DNA from: Chrysophaeum taylorii
Taxonomy: Eukaryota > Sar > Pelagophyceae > Pelagomonadales > Pelagomonadaceae
Length of the DNA stretch: 64,000 nucleotides
Reading direction: 5' to 3'
Assembly: GCA_029834535.1 (NCBI GenBank)
Contig: JAQMWT010000105.1
Span: 1-64,000 of the forward strand
The position numbers were made by a program, and so were the translations under genes. The stretch's first letter is position 1; each line of letters starts with the position of its first letter. Under the pieces are notes generated by a model, which did no database searches, had not been told where the DNA came from, and was given only the letters and a program-made list of their open reading frames with translations. Positions 10,083 to 19,898 of this stretch are shown here, piece by piece.

Positions 10083-10844
10083 GCGCAGACTTAAAATCTG
10101 AAGATAATCGAAAACTTTACTGTTGAGGCGATCAACGAAACCATCATATGTGCGCAGTTTAGGGTCAAGTGCAATGAGATCCTTAGAGACACAAGATCGA
10201 GTCGGGGATTTTCTTTCGTCTGAAGCAATTGCAATGCAAGAGTGTCAGGGAAGAAATCTTGATGATGCCGAGCAACTCGAACACCGGTGATGAACTTGTT
10301 AAGAAAAGACTCAAGTTCATCGATATTGTTGCATACCAAGGAATGCAAGGACGCAATTGCAGACTGAGCGACACGACCCCCATGGCCCATGTAAACATCG
10401 GTAATGCGCTCGAAAAAAAAAACCGCGTGAAGTTCATATCGCGGTTTTCACGGATGTCCGCACGATCAGTATCATGGCATTTGGAAGTGCCATAAACAGT
10501 GCAGAGTACCAACGTTGCTGCTGCTGCAGCTGCTGCTGCTGCTGCTTAACACCAAATTCATCTTCTTCAGAGCAGAGCCAGAGGCGGAAATAAATGCTGG
10601 TCCAAGTGTCGTTGGTCAAGATAATGCGATCGCCGGGTCCATCGGTGAAAAAGATGATGTCGCTCACCGCTGAAGGCATCAAGTTTTTGCGGCGAAAGCT
10701 TGCTATCTTTAATTTCGATCGAGGACATGATAAACGAGAACGAACCGAACACGTAGCAAAAAACTGAAGCCGATGAGGAAGGAGTGTCGACGTGAAGTCA
10801 AGCACGGGTTCGATCGAAACGAACGAATTCTGCACCTGCTACCA
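10083..10844 (-). pseudogene. Copia gag N-terminal region, fragmented
   Basis: Overlapping minus-strand frames between about 10091 and 10835 give pieces of a gag-like helical protein (LHSLVCNNIDELESFLNKFITG; DTWTSIYFRLWLCSEEDEF) joined by frameshifts. A CAG/CTG run at 10514-10545 encodes poly-glutamine. Position between the primer site and the zinc knuckles supports gag; the sequence alone would not. Confidence 0.55.
10831..10844 (-). promoter_or_regulatory. Primer binding site of Copia 1
   Basis: The minus strand reads TGGTAGCAGGTGCA directly inside the 5' LTR. TGGTA-CAG matches the 3' end of initiator-methionine tRNA, the usual primer of Copia elements. This fixes the inner LTR boundary at about 10845. 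Confidence 0.65.
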
Positions 10845-10975
10845 TGTGTGTGACAAATGGAATGGGGCGTTAGACTATAGCGGAAATGATAAGGGAAATG
10901 AGACGTAGAGGGATACTGTGGATACGTGGTGCAGGGGTAAGTAAGTAAGTAAGTGTCATAGCTTCCTCACAAAGG
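10845..10975 (-). repeat. 5' LTR of Copia 1
   Basis: On the minus strand it begins TGTGAGGAAGC and ends CACACA, so it has TG...CA ends. It shares blocks GGAATGGGGCGTTAG, GGATACGTGGTGCAGGGGTAAG and GTCATAGCTTCCTCACA with 5500-5586. A GTAAGTAAGTAAG expansion makes it longer than the left copy. Confidence 0.65.
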
Positions 10976-11031
10976 GTGTGTATGTATTCATTCATTCTCC
11001 TGTGTGTGCCTTTTTCGTGTCCGATATCTTC

Positions 11032-11047
11032 TAACCCTAACCCTAAT
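11032..11047. repeat. Interstitial CCCTAA telomere-like repeat
   Basis: CTAACCCTAACCCTAAT, about two and a half copies of the TTAGGG-type telomere unit on the minus strand, just beyond the Copia LTR. Too short to indicate a chromosome end. Confidence 0.5.
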
Positions 11048-11209
11048 ATGTAACGCCGTGCTGGCGCGCCCCCCTCTCATTTCAGCTCGACGGCGCTCAG
11101 GCCCGCCCATATATATAATAATAATAATAAGCTGGTTTGAAATAATCAGCGCACGTTGTTGGCTAATAATAATAATAAGCTTTGAGCGAGTTTCCTCGTA
11201 AAAAACCCC

Positions 11210-12022
11210 TCATTTCGTCGTAGTAGTTTTAGCCTTGTCGACGAGGAGTTTAAAGGCGGCGCAGAGTTTGCGGGCTTGGGTTTCGGAGAAGCACTCGACG
11301 TCGACCGTGCGGTCTTCGAGGATAAAGGAGAAAGCGCGACGAGCCACCAACGGACCTTCGCCCGTTTTGCGAAGAACAACCGTTCCGGCCATTCCGTTGG
11401 GATGTTTTGGGTTTCCGATTGTGGCGGGGTCGACGACGTAGGCGGCACGGACAGACTTGACCTCGGCGAGTGGTATCATCTTCTTTTGGCCGAGTTTCCA
11501 CCCGAACCTCTTCTCGTCTTCGCTGATAACGAGGGTTCGGTCTCTGATCTTTCCGTCGCGGCAGTGTTTCTTGAACGGAATGCCCGCGCTCTTTAAGACT
11601 TCCTTCGTCTCCGTCAGATCCACCTGCAGATTCTCCTTCTTTGATTCTTCTTCTTCGGAAGCTTCCCGAGCTTCTTCGGAAGCTTCCCGAGCTTCTTCGG
11701 AAGCTTCCCGAGCTTCTTCGGAAGCTTCCCGAGCTTCTTCGGGAGCTTCCGACGGGAGCTCGTCCTCGTGGGGAATGACGTGCTCCGGAACGTCTATCGG
11801 CTCTTCGTTGACAGCTTCTTCGGCGTACTCGATTTCCTTCCCGTGTTCCACGCTCGCGATCACCTCACCTGTAAAGATTCACCACGCTTCACAAAACTCA
11901 CCGTCTTCAACGATCTCCACCTTGGCCGACGCCTCGTCCTCCTTGAAATCGTGGATGCACGCGCACGCCCCGAGGTCCTCGAACAAACGCTCCCACCAAA
12001 AATTCGGCCTCACTTCTGCCAT
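11210..12022 (-). CDS. PH-like-domain protein with acidic repeat, two exons
   Basis: Exon 1 is 12022-11902 (ATG at 12022; begins MAEVRPNFWWERLF), a 33-nt intron lies at 11869-11901, exon 2 is 11868-11210. The joined length is 780 nt, 259 codons plus stop, in one frame. Reading through the intron hits a stop, so splicing is required. The middle is acidic with about four EEAREAS repeats encoded by a 21-bp tandem repeat. The C-terminal half starts VLKSAGIPFKKH and contains RDRTLVISEDEKRFGWKL, MIPLAEVKSVRAA and AFSFILEDRTVDVECFSE, the strand pattern of a PH domain of the phospholipase-C type. A lipid-binding or scaffold role is inferred only. A hAT element sits 92 bp upstream of the ATG. Confidence 0.75.
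11655..11748 (-). repeat. 21-bp coding tandem repeat
   Basis: Four and a half near-perfect copies of gaagcttcccgagcttcttcg inside the PH-like gene, encoding repeated EEAREAS. Confidence 0.9.
11869..11901 (-). other. 33-nt spliceosomal intron
   Basis: On the minus strand: GTGAGTTTTG at the donor side and AATCTTTACAG at the acceptor. It splits a GG codon after EIVED, phase 1, and removal joins EIVEDG to EVIASVEHG. The intron contains in-frame stops. Confidence 0.75.
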
Positions 12023-12121
12023 AGGCGGCCGGCGAGTCACTTCTACAATGCTTACCTCCGTCTCCTCACAGCCACTTATTCATCACATCGATGCTCACCC
12101 TATCTCAGAGGCAAAATTAAT

Positions 12122-12147
12122 CAGGGCTGCACCTTGACGTCAAGGTC
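12122..12147 (+). repeat. hAT copy 1, left terminal inverted repeat
   Basis: CAGGGCTGCACCTTGACGTC followed by AAGGTC. The first 17 bases are matched by the right end. The same terminus is present at 41546-41571 in copy 2. Confidence 0.95.
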
Positions 12148-13090
12148 TTCAACAACTTTTTTTTTGACGTTAAACGACGACGACGACGACGACCGTTAAA
12201 TGTAGACCTTGACCTTTTCGTGACTTGAGGTGACCACATTTAGCGAGCCAGTCACAGGATTGATTTTTTTGCGTGACGTCGTCGTCGTCGTCGGCGAAGA
12301 CGGAATCGGCTCAAGTGCGTGTATACCATACCACCAGCTCGTGTTGGACGAGGATGTCAGCGGGGCGGAGGAGGAGGAGGAATACGACGCCGCGAGGCAG
12401 TACATTCCGCCGGAGCAGTATCGGGATATATCACGCACGCCCGCAAAACGCCCGCCCGCCCGCGAAAGAAAGCCGGGAGCAGAGCGGCGCCTTCTGGGGT
12501 TTGGAGGCACGTTAAGCGCCTGACAGAACAGACAGGGGATCGATCACCCAGAGCGAGCGTGCGAGCGAAGAAAGACTCGGACTGCAGTTATAAAAAGGAC
12601 GCACTGCTGCATCTTTCGCGATCCGACGAGCGGCAGGACGCGTTACGACCTGGCCGCGATGCCAAAAACACGAGAAGAAGAAGAAGGGGATTTGGAATAT
12701 TACGGCGGCGCTGGCGCACTTCGAGAAGGCGCACCCGGACTCCGAGATTGGTCGGAACCAGGCGGAGAAAAAAACGGAAAGCGAGGGAGGTAGGAGTGTC
12801 AGAAGCGTTGGAAGCCTGCCGCAGACAAAAAAATCCGCGGTGAGGAGGAGGAAGACCGGGGGTACTACTCTGGACAGCTACATTTCGTTGTGACGACAGG
12901 TAGGTAGGTTCCTCCGACAGGAAAGCTGTCGCGCTCGGTTTCGCAGCTCGGTATGTTGTCTTTGGCGCGCAAAAAAAAGTGTCGATGGTTACGGCGAACG
13001 ACCGATACTTTCGGGAAATGAATCAGGCCCACTTTCAACTAGGCAGCAGCAGCAGCAGCCGAGGCGGTTCGTGTCCACACCTCCATCGCA

Positions 13091-14985
13091 ATGGGCAAAG
13101 GGTTCTGGGTTAAAGCGGAGTTCGCGAACTTCGTGCGGGTGATGAAACATATCTTTGAGGTCCAAGTCGGAGCCGCCGCCGCCGAGGGAAACCCCTTCGC
13201 GCAGTCGATACATGACGGCGGCACACTCAAGGACCACCACAAGAAGCGTGTCGCTGTCGGTATCCAGTTTATTCCCAAGGAGTGGGTTCGCAACCTCGTC
13301 ATCTGTTTGGGGTTCCGAACGGTGACCGACGGGACGAAGCAGACAACGGTGCGCGCGCCCTCGAGGAGATTCACATCAACATCACGGGCGTGTCATACAG
13401 AACCGCCGTCGCGAACGTCGTCTCCGACCAGGCTGCGTTGGGTGTCGCCGAAGAAGTAAACTTGATCGGCGACGTCTGCGACATGCACAAGGTGAGTAAG
13501 ATCTCGCGATCCTGAGGATCGGAGATCTGACGCGGTCAAAAAACAAGAAGATCATCAACCGTTTTTTTCCCCGAGGGCCAGGCTATCATGCAGTTGGCTC
13601 ACGACATCGCGAAGTACTTCTCCTACGGGACCGATCGCACGGACGCTCTCTTCAAACTGTGCAAGCTCACCCACTGCCCTCGCATCAAGCCCAAGCTCGA
13701 CCTGAACGGCACCCGCGTCTCTGCGCGCCACGCTCTCCTGCGCTCTGTGCTCCAATTGACGAAAGCCCTCCACATCTACGCGGTCCAACACAGGAAAATC
13801 GATTGGGCGGCCACCGAAGAGGACTTCGAGACGATGGCGGAGTTCGAGGCCATCACGAATATCACCGACGCTGCCGAAAAGCTCGTCCAACTATGAGGGC
13901 CTCTTCATGGGCGCGGTCTCGTGCGAGCTCGAGCGCCAGATGATCACCAAGCTGGAAGCGGATAGTTTCTCGCTCATCGATTACGAGGGCGACACCACGG
14001 GCCGCGCGCTCCCTCGTCGTATCAAGGCCATCGATGATTTTTTCACCGAAACTGGCAAGGAGTGCCACAGGCGCGCCATCCTCGAAGCTCAGCGACGCTA
14101 CTGCGGGAACAAGGGCGAGTCGATCATTCCTTTCTTGGAGTACAATCAGAGATCCGATCGCGAGCTCATTGCTGCTCTGCTCGACTTCCGCACCATCAGC
14201 ATCATCTCTCTGAGGAGGATAAGCATAAAGCCATTCCCCTCCTGAAGAAGAAGCTGTATGTCGAGTACGGCAACAATATCCATGCTGCCCAGCGGCTCGA
14301 GCAGAAGGCTGCAGCTGCGGCGACGTCTACACAAAAGGATGCTGGTGCTGCTGGTGCTGCGGACGAGACTCTTGTTGCTGTCGATGGCGGCGACGTGGAC
14401 ACTTGCGCGGATGCGGCCGTGGATAATGGCGGCATGTTAAATTTTGGGTTGTGGGGCGATACGTTGCAGGTGGCGGATCCGCACCCGACGCCGACACCAG
14501 CGGAGGAAGAGCCGGCTGTGGACTTTGACGAGGCGTTCCCCCGGTGGATCAGGTTCGCGAGCCAGATCAAATGGAACCAGGAGTTTCCGGCGGAGCTCAA
14601 AGACGGTACCCAGCCTCTTGACGTTGTTGATGACCTCCTTCCACTACACGTCGGCAAGCTCTACCAACGTGCGGAGCAGAACCCCGACCTGGGCTTATTT
14701 CCCAAACTCGCCCGTGCCTCGCGCGGTGCTATCGGGGTAGCATATACCAGCCGAGAGCATATACCAGCCGAGAGCTTTTGCGAGCGCGTCATCTCCGCTG
14801 GAAACATTGTCATGGACGACAAGAGCACTTGCCTAGGTTCTGAGATATCTGAGATGCTGACAGTCCTCCTCATTAATCGGAGGTTTATGGAATGGGCACG
14901 AGAGAAGTACGCCAACACCAAGCTCATCTCCAAGCACCACGAGATTTCGGACGAGAATAACGACGCTATCGACCTGGCCTCTTAA
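13091..14985 (+). pseudogene. hAT transposase, frameshifted
   Basis: Starts MGKGFWVKAEFANFVRVMKH at 13091. Frames then run through ITGVSYRTAVANVVSDQA, GDVCDMHKVSK, ALLRSVLQLTKALHIYAVQ and YNQRSDRELIAALLDFRT to a C-terminal EHIPAESFCERVISAGNIVM...EMLTVLLINRRFMEWAREKY block. That last block matches the hAT C-terminal dimerisation region (SERVFSxAG...LSPxxxEMLxxLxxN pattern). Indels occur near 13350, 13515, 13570, 13885 and 14210. The one near 13885 is also in copy 2. An alanine-rich segment (14295-14420) separates the core from the C-terminus. I could not place all DDE residues. Confidence 0.75.
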
Positions 14986-15349
14986 ATCCTTTTCCACCCG
15001 AGCCCACCATATCCCGCATTTATTACCCAATAGTGCCATTCTTTTGAAGTGTGGTTTCTCGTGCTTCAGCAGGGGGAGGGAGGTACGAGAGACGAGGGGA
15101 GGCGAGGAAGACGTTAACAACGCGCGTGGGACGTTTTTGAGGCGAGGAAGACGCTAACTGCGCGTGTGGGACGTTTCCAGCCTCAGCCGGCCTCTGCCGG
15201 CTGCTTATATGCGGCTGCTTTTCTCGTTTTCGTGATGTTGACATTGACTTGACCATCATGAAGGCAGTCATACTGAAAGTTGATTTTGACGTTTACCAGA
15301 TCTGACCACTGTCTGCGTGACGTCAAAGTCAAGATTTTTGATGTGACAA

Positions 15350-15375
15350 AAATTTCGAGTCAAGGTGCAGCCCTG
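15350..15375 (-). repeat. hAT copy 1, right terminal inverted repeat
   Basis: Ends GTCAAGGTGCAGCCCTG at 15375, the complement of the left terminus, followed directly by the AAATTAAT duplication. Confidence 0.95.
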
Positions 15376-15383
15376 AAATTAAT

Positions 15384-15854
15384 CATCAAAGGTGCAGTAT
15401 TGGCTAAACTTTGATTAATTTTTCGAGCCCAAGCGAGGCACTCCCCAAAGTCGATAAAAGTTGTTTCAAACGCCAAGTTGATGGCTCGAGGGGTGTCGGT
15501 ATGACTCCTACAAGTGTATTCGACCATAATTAGAATCCACTTTCAGTTTGCGCAAAAAAAAAAAAAAAAATCGGTACGACCCAAACCCGCGTGTCGCCCG
15601 GCCACACCCGCCGAAACGTCCCCTTGCGACTGTAGTCCGTGAAGGTACAAGTGGTCTCGGGCGACCCGGCAGAGCGACGCGAGCCCTCTTTGAGTCCGTT
15701 GAGGTTCAAAATCTGTCTTCGGTCGCCCGCGGTACGGATAATAAATGGCCCGAGATATTATATTACCCCCGGATTTCGACGCGGACTCGGCTCTGAAGTG
15801 TGCGGGGCACCCTCTCGGACCTATCGCGACACTGTCCAGCGGTCTACTACGAAT
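15384..15854. other. Intergenic sequence with a dispersed 60-bp repeat
   Basis: No gene is supported. Bases 15428-15487 (TCGAGCCCAAGCGAGGCAC, then CCCAAAGT and TTTCAAACG) are closely matched at 61210-61266. A run of A lies at 15555-15571. Confidence 0.5.
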
Positions 15855-16777
15855 TTATTCGGTAATAGAGTCCATGGCGCTATTGTTGGCGCGCTGCAGC
15901 TCAGACTGGGGAATGGAGCGACGGGCTCCGGCATTCCGCTTGAGCTTCTTGGCGTGGCGCTGGGTTTCGATCGCGAGAAAAATGGGCGATCTCGTCTTTG
16001 CCTCCATTCTCGGCGCGGTAGACGAGCTTGTACTCGCGGGCAGTCCGCGAGTACCGCGTGAAACGTACGCCACGTTCCTCGAAAAGTGCCTCGTCTTCCG
16101 CTTTCTCTGGGCGCGCTGCAAGCACTTGGCGAGATCCTCGGCGGCGAGTTTTTGAGTCGATGAACTCATCCTTGCGCTTCTTGTTCTGGAGAGGCCGGCC
16201 CAGCGAGCTGTCTCCTACGGCACGACGAGCGCCCTGTTTCGGTCCCACAAAGGCCGGCGCGAACTTGGCCTTCATCAGCGGCGGCGACGACGTGGCCGCC
16301 AACTTCGGCGGCCTCTTCGCCGTCTCCTCCGACGCAACCGGCGCGCCCGCAGGCTTGCGCTTGTACGCCCGCGGCTCGTGCTTCCGCCGAAAGTTGTCCC
16401 TCGCTGCTGCAGCGGCCTCCTCTTTTGTGTCGTACAGCGTCGAGCTCCGAACCACCTTCGCCTTGCCTTTCCCCACCCTCTTCTCGTCCTTGTCAATGAT
16501 GACGAAGAACTTGCGCGCGCGGCTTGCGTGTTGATCATCGCTCTACCGCCCGATCGATCCCTGGGATCGGCGGCCCGTCTCCGGAGGCCTCATACAAACC
16601 GTGCAGGAGCGTGCGCGTGAAGCTGTACTCTCCCGAGGCCACCACAGCGTACAAGAGCGACGCAAGTATCGCGATCAGCTCTCGATTCAAATCGATTACG
16701 CCACCTTCGTCGAGCGCCAGCCATGTGTCCAGACTCACATTGAACTTCCCATTTATGTTTTTCCGTTTAGTCTCGAA
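15855..16777 (-). pseudogene. Basic hypothetical protein gene cut by a Helitron
   Basis: A minus-strand coding stretch runs from the Helitron junction at 16777. The first part reads NINGKFNVSLDTWLALDEGG and ELIAILASLLYAVVASGEYS. A 37-nt GT-AG intron (16510-16546) restores the frame into FFVIIDKDEKRVGKGKAKVV, then EEAAAAARDNFRRK and a lysine/arginine-rich tail. An indel in an A run near 15980 shifts the frame to a C-terminus ending AMDSITE at 15855. The 5' end is lost where the Helitron unit begins. I do not recognise the family; a nucleic-acid-binding role is only suggested by charge. Confidence 0.5.
16510..16546 (-). other. Probable 37-nt intron
   Basis: On the minus strand GTAGAGCGATG...GCGCAAG. 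Removal joins IPGIDRA to FFVIIDKD in phase 0, whereas reading through gives a stop in GIDRAVER*. The length resembles the 33-nt intron at 11869. Confidence 0.5.
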
Positions 16778-17786
16778 CAAGTGCGGGCCAGTAAGTTCAC
16801 CTAGTCCCAATCTCTAACCCCAGTAAGTTCACCTGGTCCCAGTAAGTTCACCTGGTCAGTAAGTTCACCTAGTCCAAATCTCTAACCCCAGTAAGTTCGG
16901 CGTAAACCCACTCGTGCTCACACACACTCGCCCCACTCTCCTTTGAGCTCGTCGCTCTCACCTCCGCCAATCTAAGCTGCTTTGATCCGTACACGCCGCT
17001 AGCCTTTGCCTTTACTCTAAAAACCCCGGTAAGTTCACTTGGTCCCAGTAAGTTCACCTGGTCACTAAGTTCACCTGGTCACTAAGTTCACCTAGTCCCA
17101 ATCTCAAACCCCAGTAAGTTCACCTGGTCCCGTAAGTTCACCTATAGTGCGCGAGTAGACGCCGGGAGGGGGCTTATCGGTATTGCGCTGCACGTGTGGG
17201 GTAGGGTGGAGTCGTCGACTCAGAAGAGCATATCCTCGGGGTTGCCGCTCGACAGAGAGCCACGTAGAGCTGGACGTGGCAGAAGACGGGCTAGGGCAAG
17301 AGGACGCCGACCTCGTGGGGCGTCTGGCCCTGGCTCTTGGTGATCGTTTGGCGTCGGCGGGCCTTAAGGGATACAGGTTGGAGGAGCCTCGGTGACAACG
17401 ACACGATCGATCATGTATCTGGTACCGTTGCAGTGGCCGTGGGACGGGTCGAGGTTGCGAAGACTATAAGCTCGCGATCAAAGTCAGCATGCCGTTGGTT
17501 GTCAGGGAGTCGAAAACTCGACTGTAAAGAGCGAGGCGTCGTCTTCCGACCCAACCTAGTCGGCCGAAAAGAACTCCGACGCCTCGTCTCCGGGAAAAAA
17601 AGGCCGCGGTCATGCGCGCGGCGTTGTCAGCATCGACAACATCGTTTCGACGGGGCGTGAGAATGGCGCGCTGAAAGAGCCGCCGCGGGTCTTGGAAACA
17701 GTCTGCGAGGTCGCCGTAGACGGCTTGGAGGATCACTGTCTGGGTCGCGCGCCTACCTGATCCTCACCCTAAATCGGGGGACACAC
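16778..17786 (-). mobile_element. Helitron-derived unit R4, inverted
   Basis: On the minus strand the unit ends GGCCCGCACTTG at 16778. Going right on the plus strand come the minisatellite (CAGTAAGTTCACC), the helicase relic (about 17160-17750) and the complement of the TCCCTCGATTTAGGG block at about 17760-17785. Its own 5' terminus is missing, replaced by a 26-bp plus-strand LINE end (17787-17812). Confidence 0.8.
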
Positions 17787-17812
17787 ACCCCCCTGAGTCT
17801 TAGCAGTCGACA
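17787..17812 (+). mobile_element. LINE 3'-end stub
   Basis: CCCCCCTGAGTCTTAGCAGTCGACA, the last bases of the LINE before its tail, sits exactly between units R4 and R5. Confidence 0.6.
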
Positions 17813-18727
17813 TCTTAACTACTAATCGACAGATGTTTGTCTGTCTGTTTGTCTGTCTGTTTGTCCCTCGATTTAGGGTAAGGATCAGGTAGGCGCGAGA
17901 GCCAGACAGTGATCCTCCAAGCCGTCTACGGCGACCTCGCAGACTATTTCCACGACCCGCGCGGCTCAGCCAGCGCGCCATTCTCACGCCCCGTCGAAAC
18001 GATGTTGTCGATGCTGACAACGCGCGCATGACCGCGGCTTCCCGGAGACGAGGCGTCGGAGTTCTTTTCGGCTGACTAGGCTGGGTCGGAAGACGACGCC
18101 TCGCTCTTTACTGTAGAGTTTTCAACTCCTGACAACCAACGGCATGCTGACTTCGATCGCGAGCTTGATGTCTCGCAACCTCGACCCGTCGCACGGCCAC
18201 TGCAACGGTACCAGATACGTGATCGATCGTGTCGTTGTCACCGAGGCTCCTCCAACCTGTATCTTAAGGCCCGCCTACGCCAAACGATCAACAAGAGCCA
18301 GGGCCAGGCCCCGCGAGGCGGCGTCGTCCTCTACGTGGCTCTCATCTCGAGATATACAATCTGGGTCGGCGACCTCCCTACCCCGGCTGCTGCCGATAAG
18401 CCCCTCAGCCTACACTGTGCAGACTTGCTGGTGGGTGACTTACTGGGGTTGAGGTTGGGACTGGGTGACGTGACCAGGTGAAACTGGGACCAGGTGAACT
18501 TACTGGGTTTTAGAGTAAAGGGTTTTAAGATTTGGCGGCGCGTGCGGATCAAAGCAGCTTAGATTGGCGGAGGCGAGAGCGACGAGCTCAAAGGAGTTGG
18601 TGTGAGCTAGGTGAACTTACTGTCAATAATAATACTGACCAGGTGAACTTATATGAAACTTACTGGGACCAGGTGAACTTACTGGGGTTAGAGATTGGGA
18701 CTAGGTGAACTTACTGGCCTGCCCTTG
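17813..18727 (+). mobile_element. Helitron-derived unit R5
   Basis: Starts TCTTAACTACTAATCG at 17813 and ends GGCCTGCCCTTG at 18727. Contains an intact-looking microsatellite (17833-17868), the TCCCTCGATTTAGGG block, a helicase relic (17905-18420) with more deletions than the others, and the minisatellite tail. It is the shortest uninterrupted unit (915 bp). Confidence 0.85.
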
Positions 18728-19560
18728 TTTAATTTTAAAGACAAACAATCTTGGCGATGACCCCGACTAGGTCCCGCGTACTTATCTCCGCCCGTCAGGC
18801 ACATCCCTCATACGCCACAAACCCACCCACATCCTTCATGCTCCCCACACACACACCCCTCTTAGCAGTCGACATTTAAAGACAAACAACACCCCACAAA
18901 CCCACCCACATCCTTCATGCTCCCCACACACACCCCCCTCTTAGCAGTCGACATTTAAAGACAAACACCAACCCACACACACCCCCCTCTTAGCAGTCGA
19001 CATTTAAAGACAAACACCCACCCATCACATGCTCCCACACACCCCCTCGTAGGATAGACATTTTTAAAGACAAACACCCACCCACATCCTTCATCCTCCC
19101 CACACACACCCCTCCCAGGAGTCGACATTTACAGACAAACAAACGACTTGCAGTCGACATTTAAAGACAAACAGCGATGACCCACCCAGGCTGCCCGATC
19201 CCAGCAGGACGTAACCCTTCGTCGCACATACGGCGGCAGCATGCGTACGACCTACGGGCGGGGCCCGCCCTCTCGCCTGCCGTCACGACTCGGCGATGAC
19301 CCCGACTAGGTCCCGCGTACTTATCTCCGCCCGTCAGGCACATCCATCCTACCCCACAAACCCACCCACATCCTTCATGCTCCCCACACACACCCCCCTC
19401 TTAGCAGTCGACATTTAAAGACAAACAGCGATGACCCCGACTAGGTCCCGCGTACTTATCTCCGCCCGTCAGGCACATCCTCCTAAACCCACCCACATCC
19501 TTCATGCTCCCCTCACACACCCCCTTTAGCAGCCGACATTTAAAGACAAACAGACAGACT
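18728..19560 (+). repeat. Tandem stack of LINE 3' ends
   Basis: About eight consecutive plus-strand copies of the LINE 3' end, each finishing in TTAGCAGTCGACATTTAAAGACAAAC, with variable 5' truncation (about 35 to 250 bases). The longest carry GATGACCCCGACTAGGTCCC and CCGCCCGTCAGGCACATCC. The stack begins immediately at the end of unit R5. Confidence 0.9.
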
Positions 19561-19898
19561 TGGCGTGGCGGCACAGAAAAAAAACCTTCCGACCCCGGGT
19601 GACAAAGGGGTACTCACCGACTCGTCTAGACCTCACTGAACGAGGAACACACGGACTCGGGGTCGGGTATGCTCGCCACACACGCTCACGCTCACCAAGC
19701 CTCTCATCAAGATGGAGAGATGGAATATGATAGCAAGAAAACTAAGAATACAGCAAAATGCTCTCACAAGAGAGGGTGATGTCACTAAAGATCGGAAAAG
19801 GTGTCCGTTGAACGGGTATCAAGCCTCGAGAGAGGGGGTAAGCCTTAGCGGTCAGGAGTTGCCGCCACAGGACTCCCCTGGTGAGAACACGAGCGCCC
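19561..19898 (-). other. 3' region of the Gypsy element, possible LTR part
   Basis: Non-coding in practice. It starts with GGCGTGGCGGCACAG beyond the LINE stack and contains GCTCGCCACACACGCTCACG. No second copy is in the window, so an LTR cannot be confirmed. Confidence 0.3.

Larger units (their letters stand above)
5494..10975 (-). mobile_element. Copia-type LTR retrotransposon 1
   Basis: On the minus strand the order is short LTR, primer site, gag with CCHC knuckles, protease, integrase, reverse transcriptase, RNase H, LTR-like end. Integrase before RT is diagnostic of Ty1/Copia (Pseudoviridae-type) elements. Frames are broken several times, so this copy is not functional. The left end abuts a short LINE 3' end (5482-5499). 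I see no target duplication. Confidence 0.85.
12114..15383 (+). mobile_element. Complete hAT transposon, copy 1
   Basis: The element runs from 12122 (CAGGGCTGCACCTTGAC) to 15375, where the inverted complement GTCAAGGTGCAGCCCTG is found. It is flanked by a perfect 8-bp duplication AAATTAAT (12114-12121 and 15376-15383). An 8-bp target duplication, CAGGG-type ends and a hAT dimerisation motif in the encoded protein place it in the hAT superfamily. Size is 3254 bp. The coding region has frameshifts, so mobility would need another source of transposase. Confidence 0.95.

Noticed and set aside
11032-11047. Chromosome end
   Set aside because: Only two and a half telomere-type units, with genes and transposons on both sides.
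16780-17150. GTAAGT and TACTAA signals in Helitron units as functional splice sites
   Set aside because: On the minus strand the minisatellite is full of GTAAGT and the 5' end contains TACTAA...CAG on the other strand; they lie on opposite strands, so they cannot form one intron.
18728-19560. CRISPR-like array of spaced repeats
   Set aside because: Units are LINE 3' ends with varied truncation and no spacers; eukaryotic setting.
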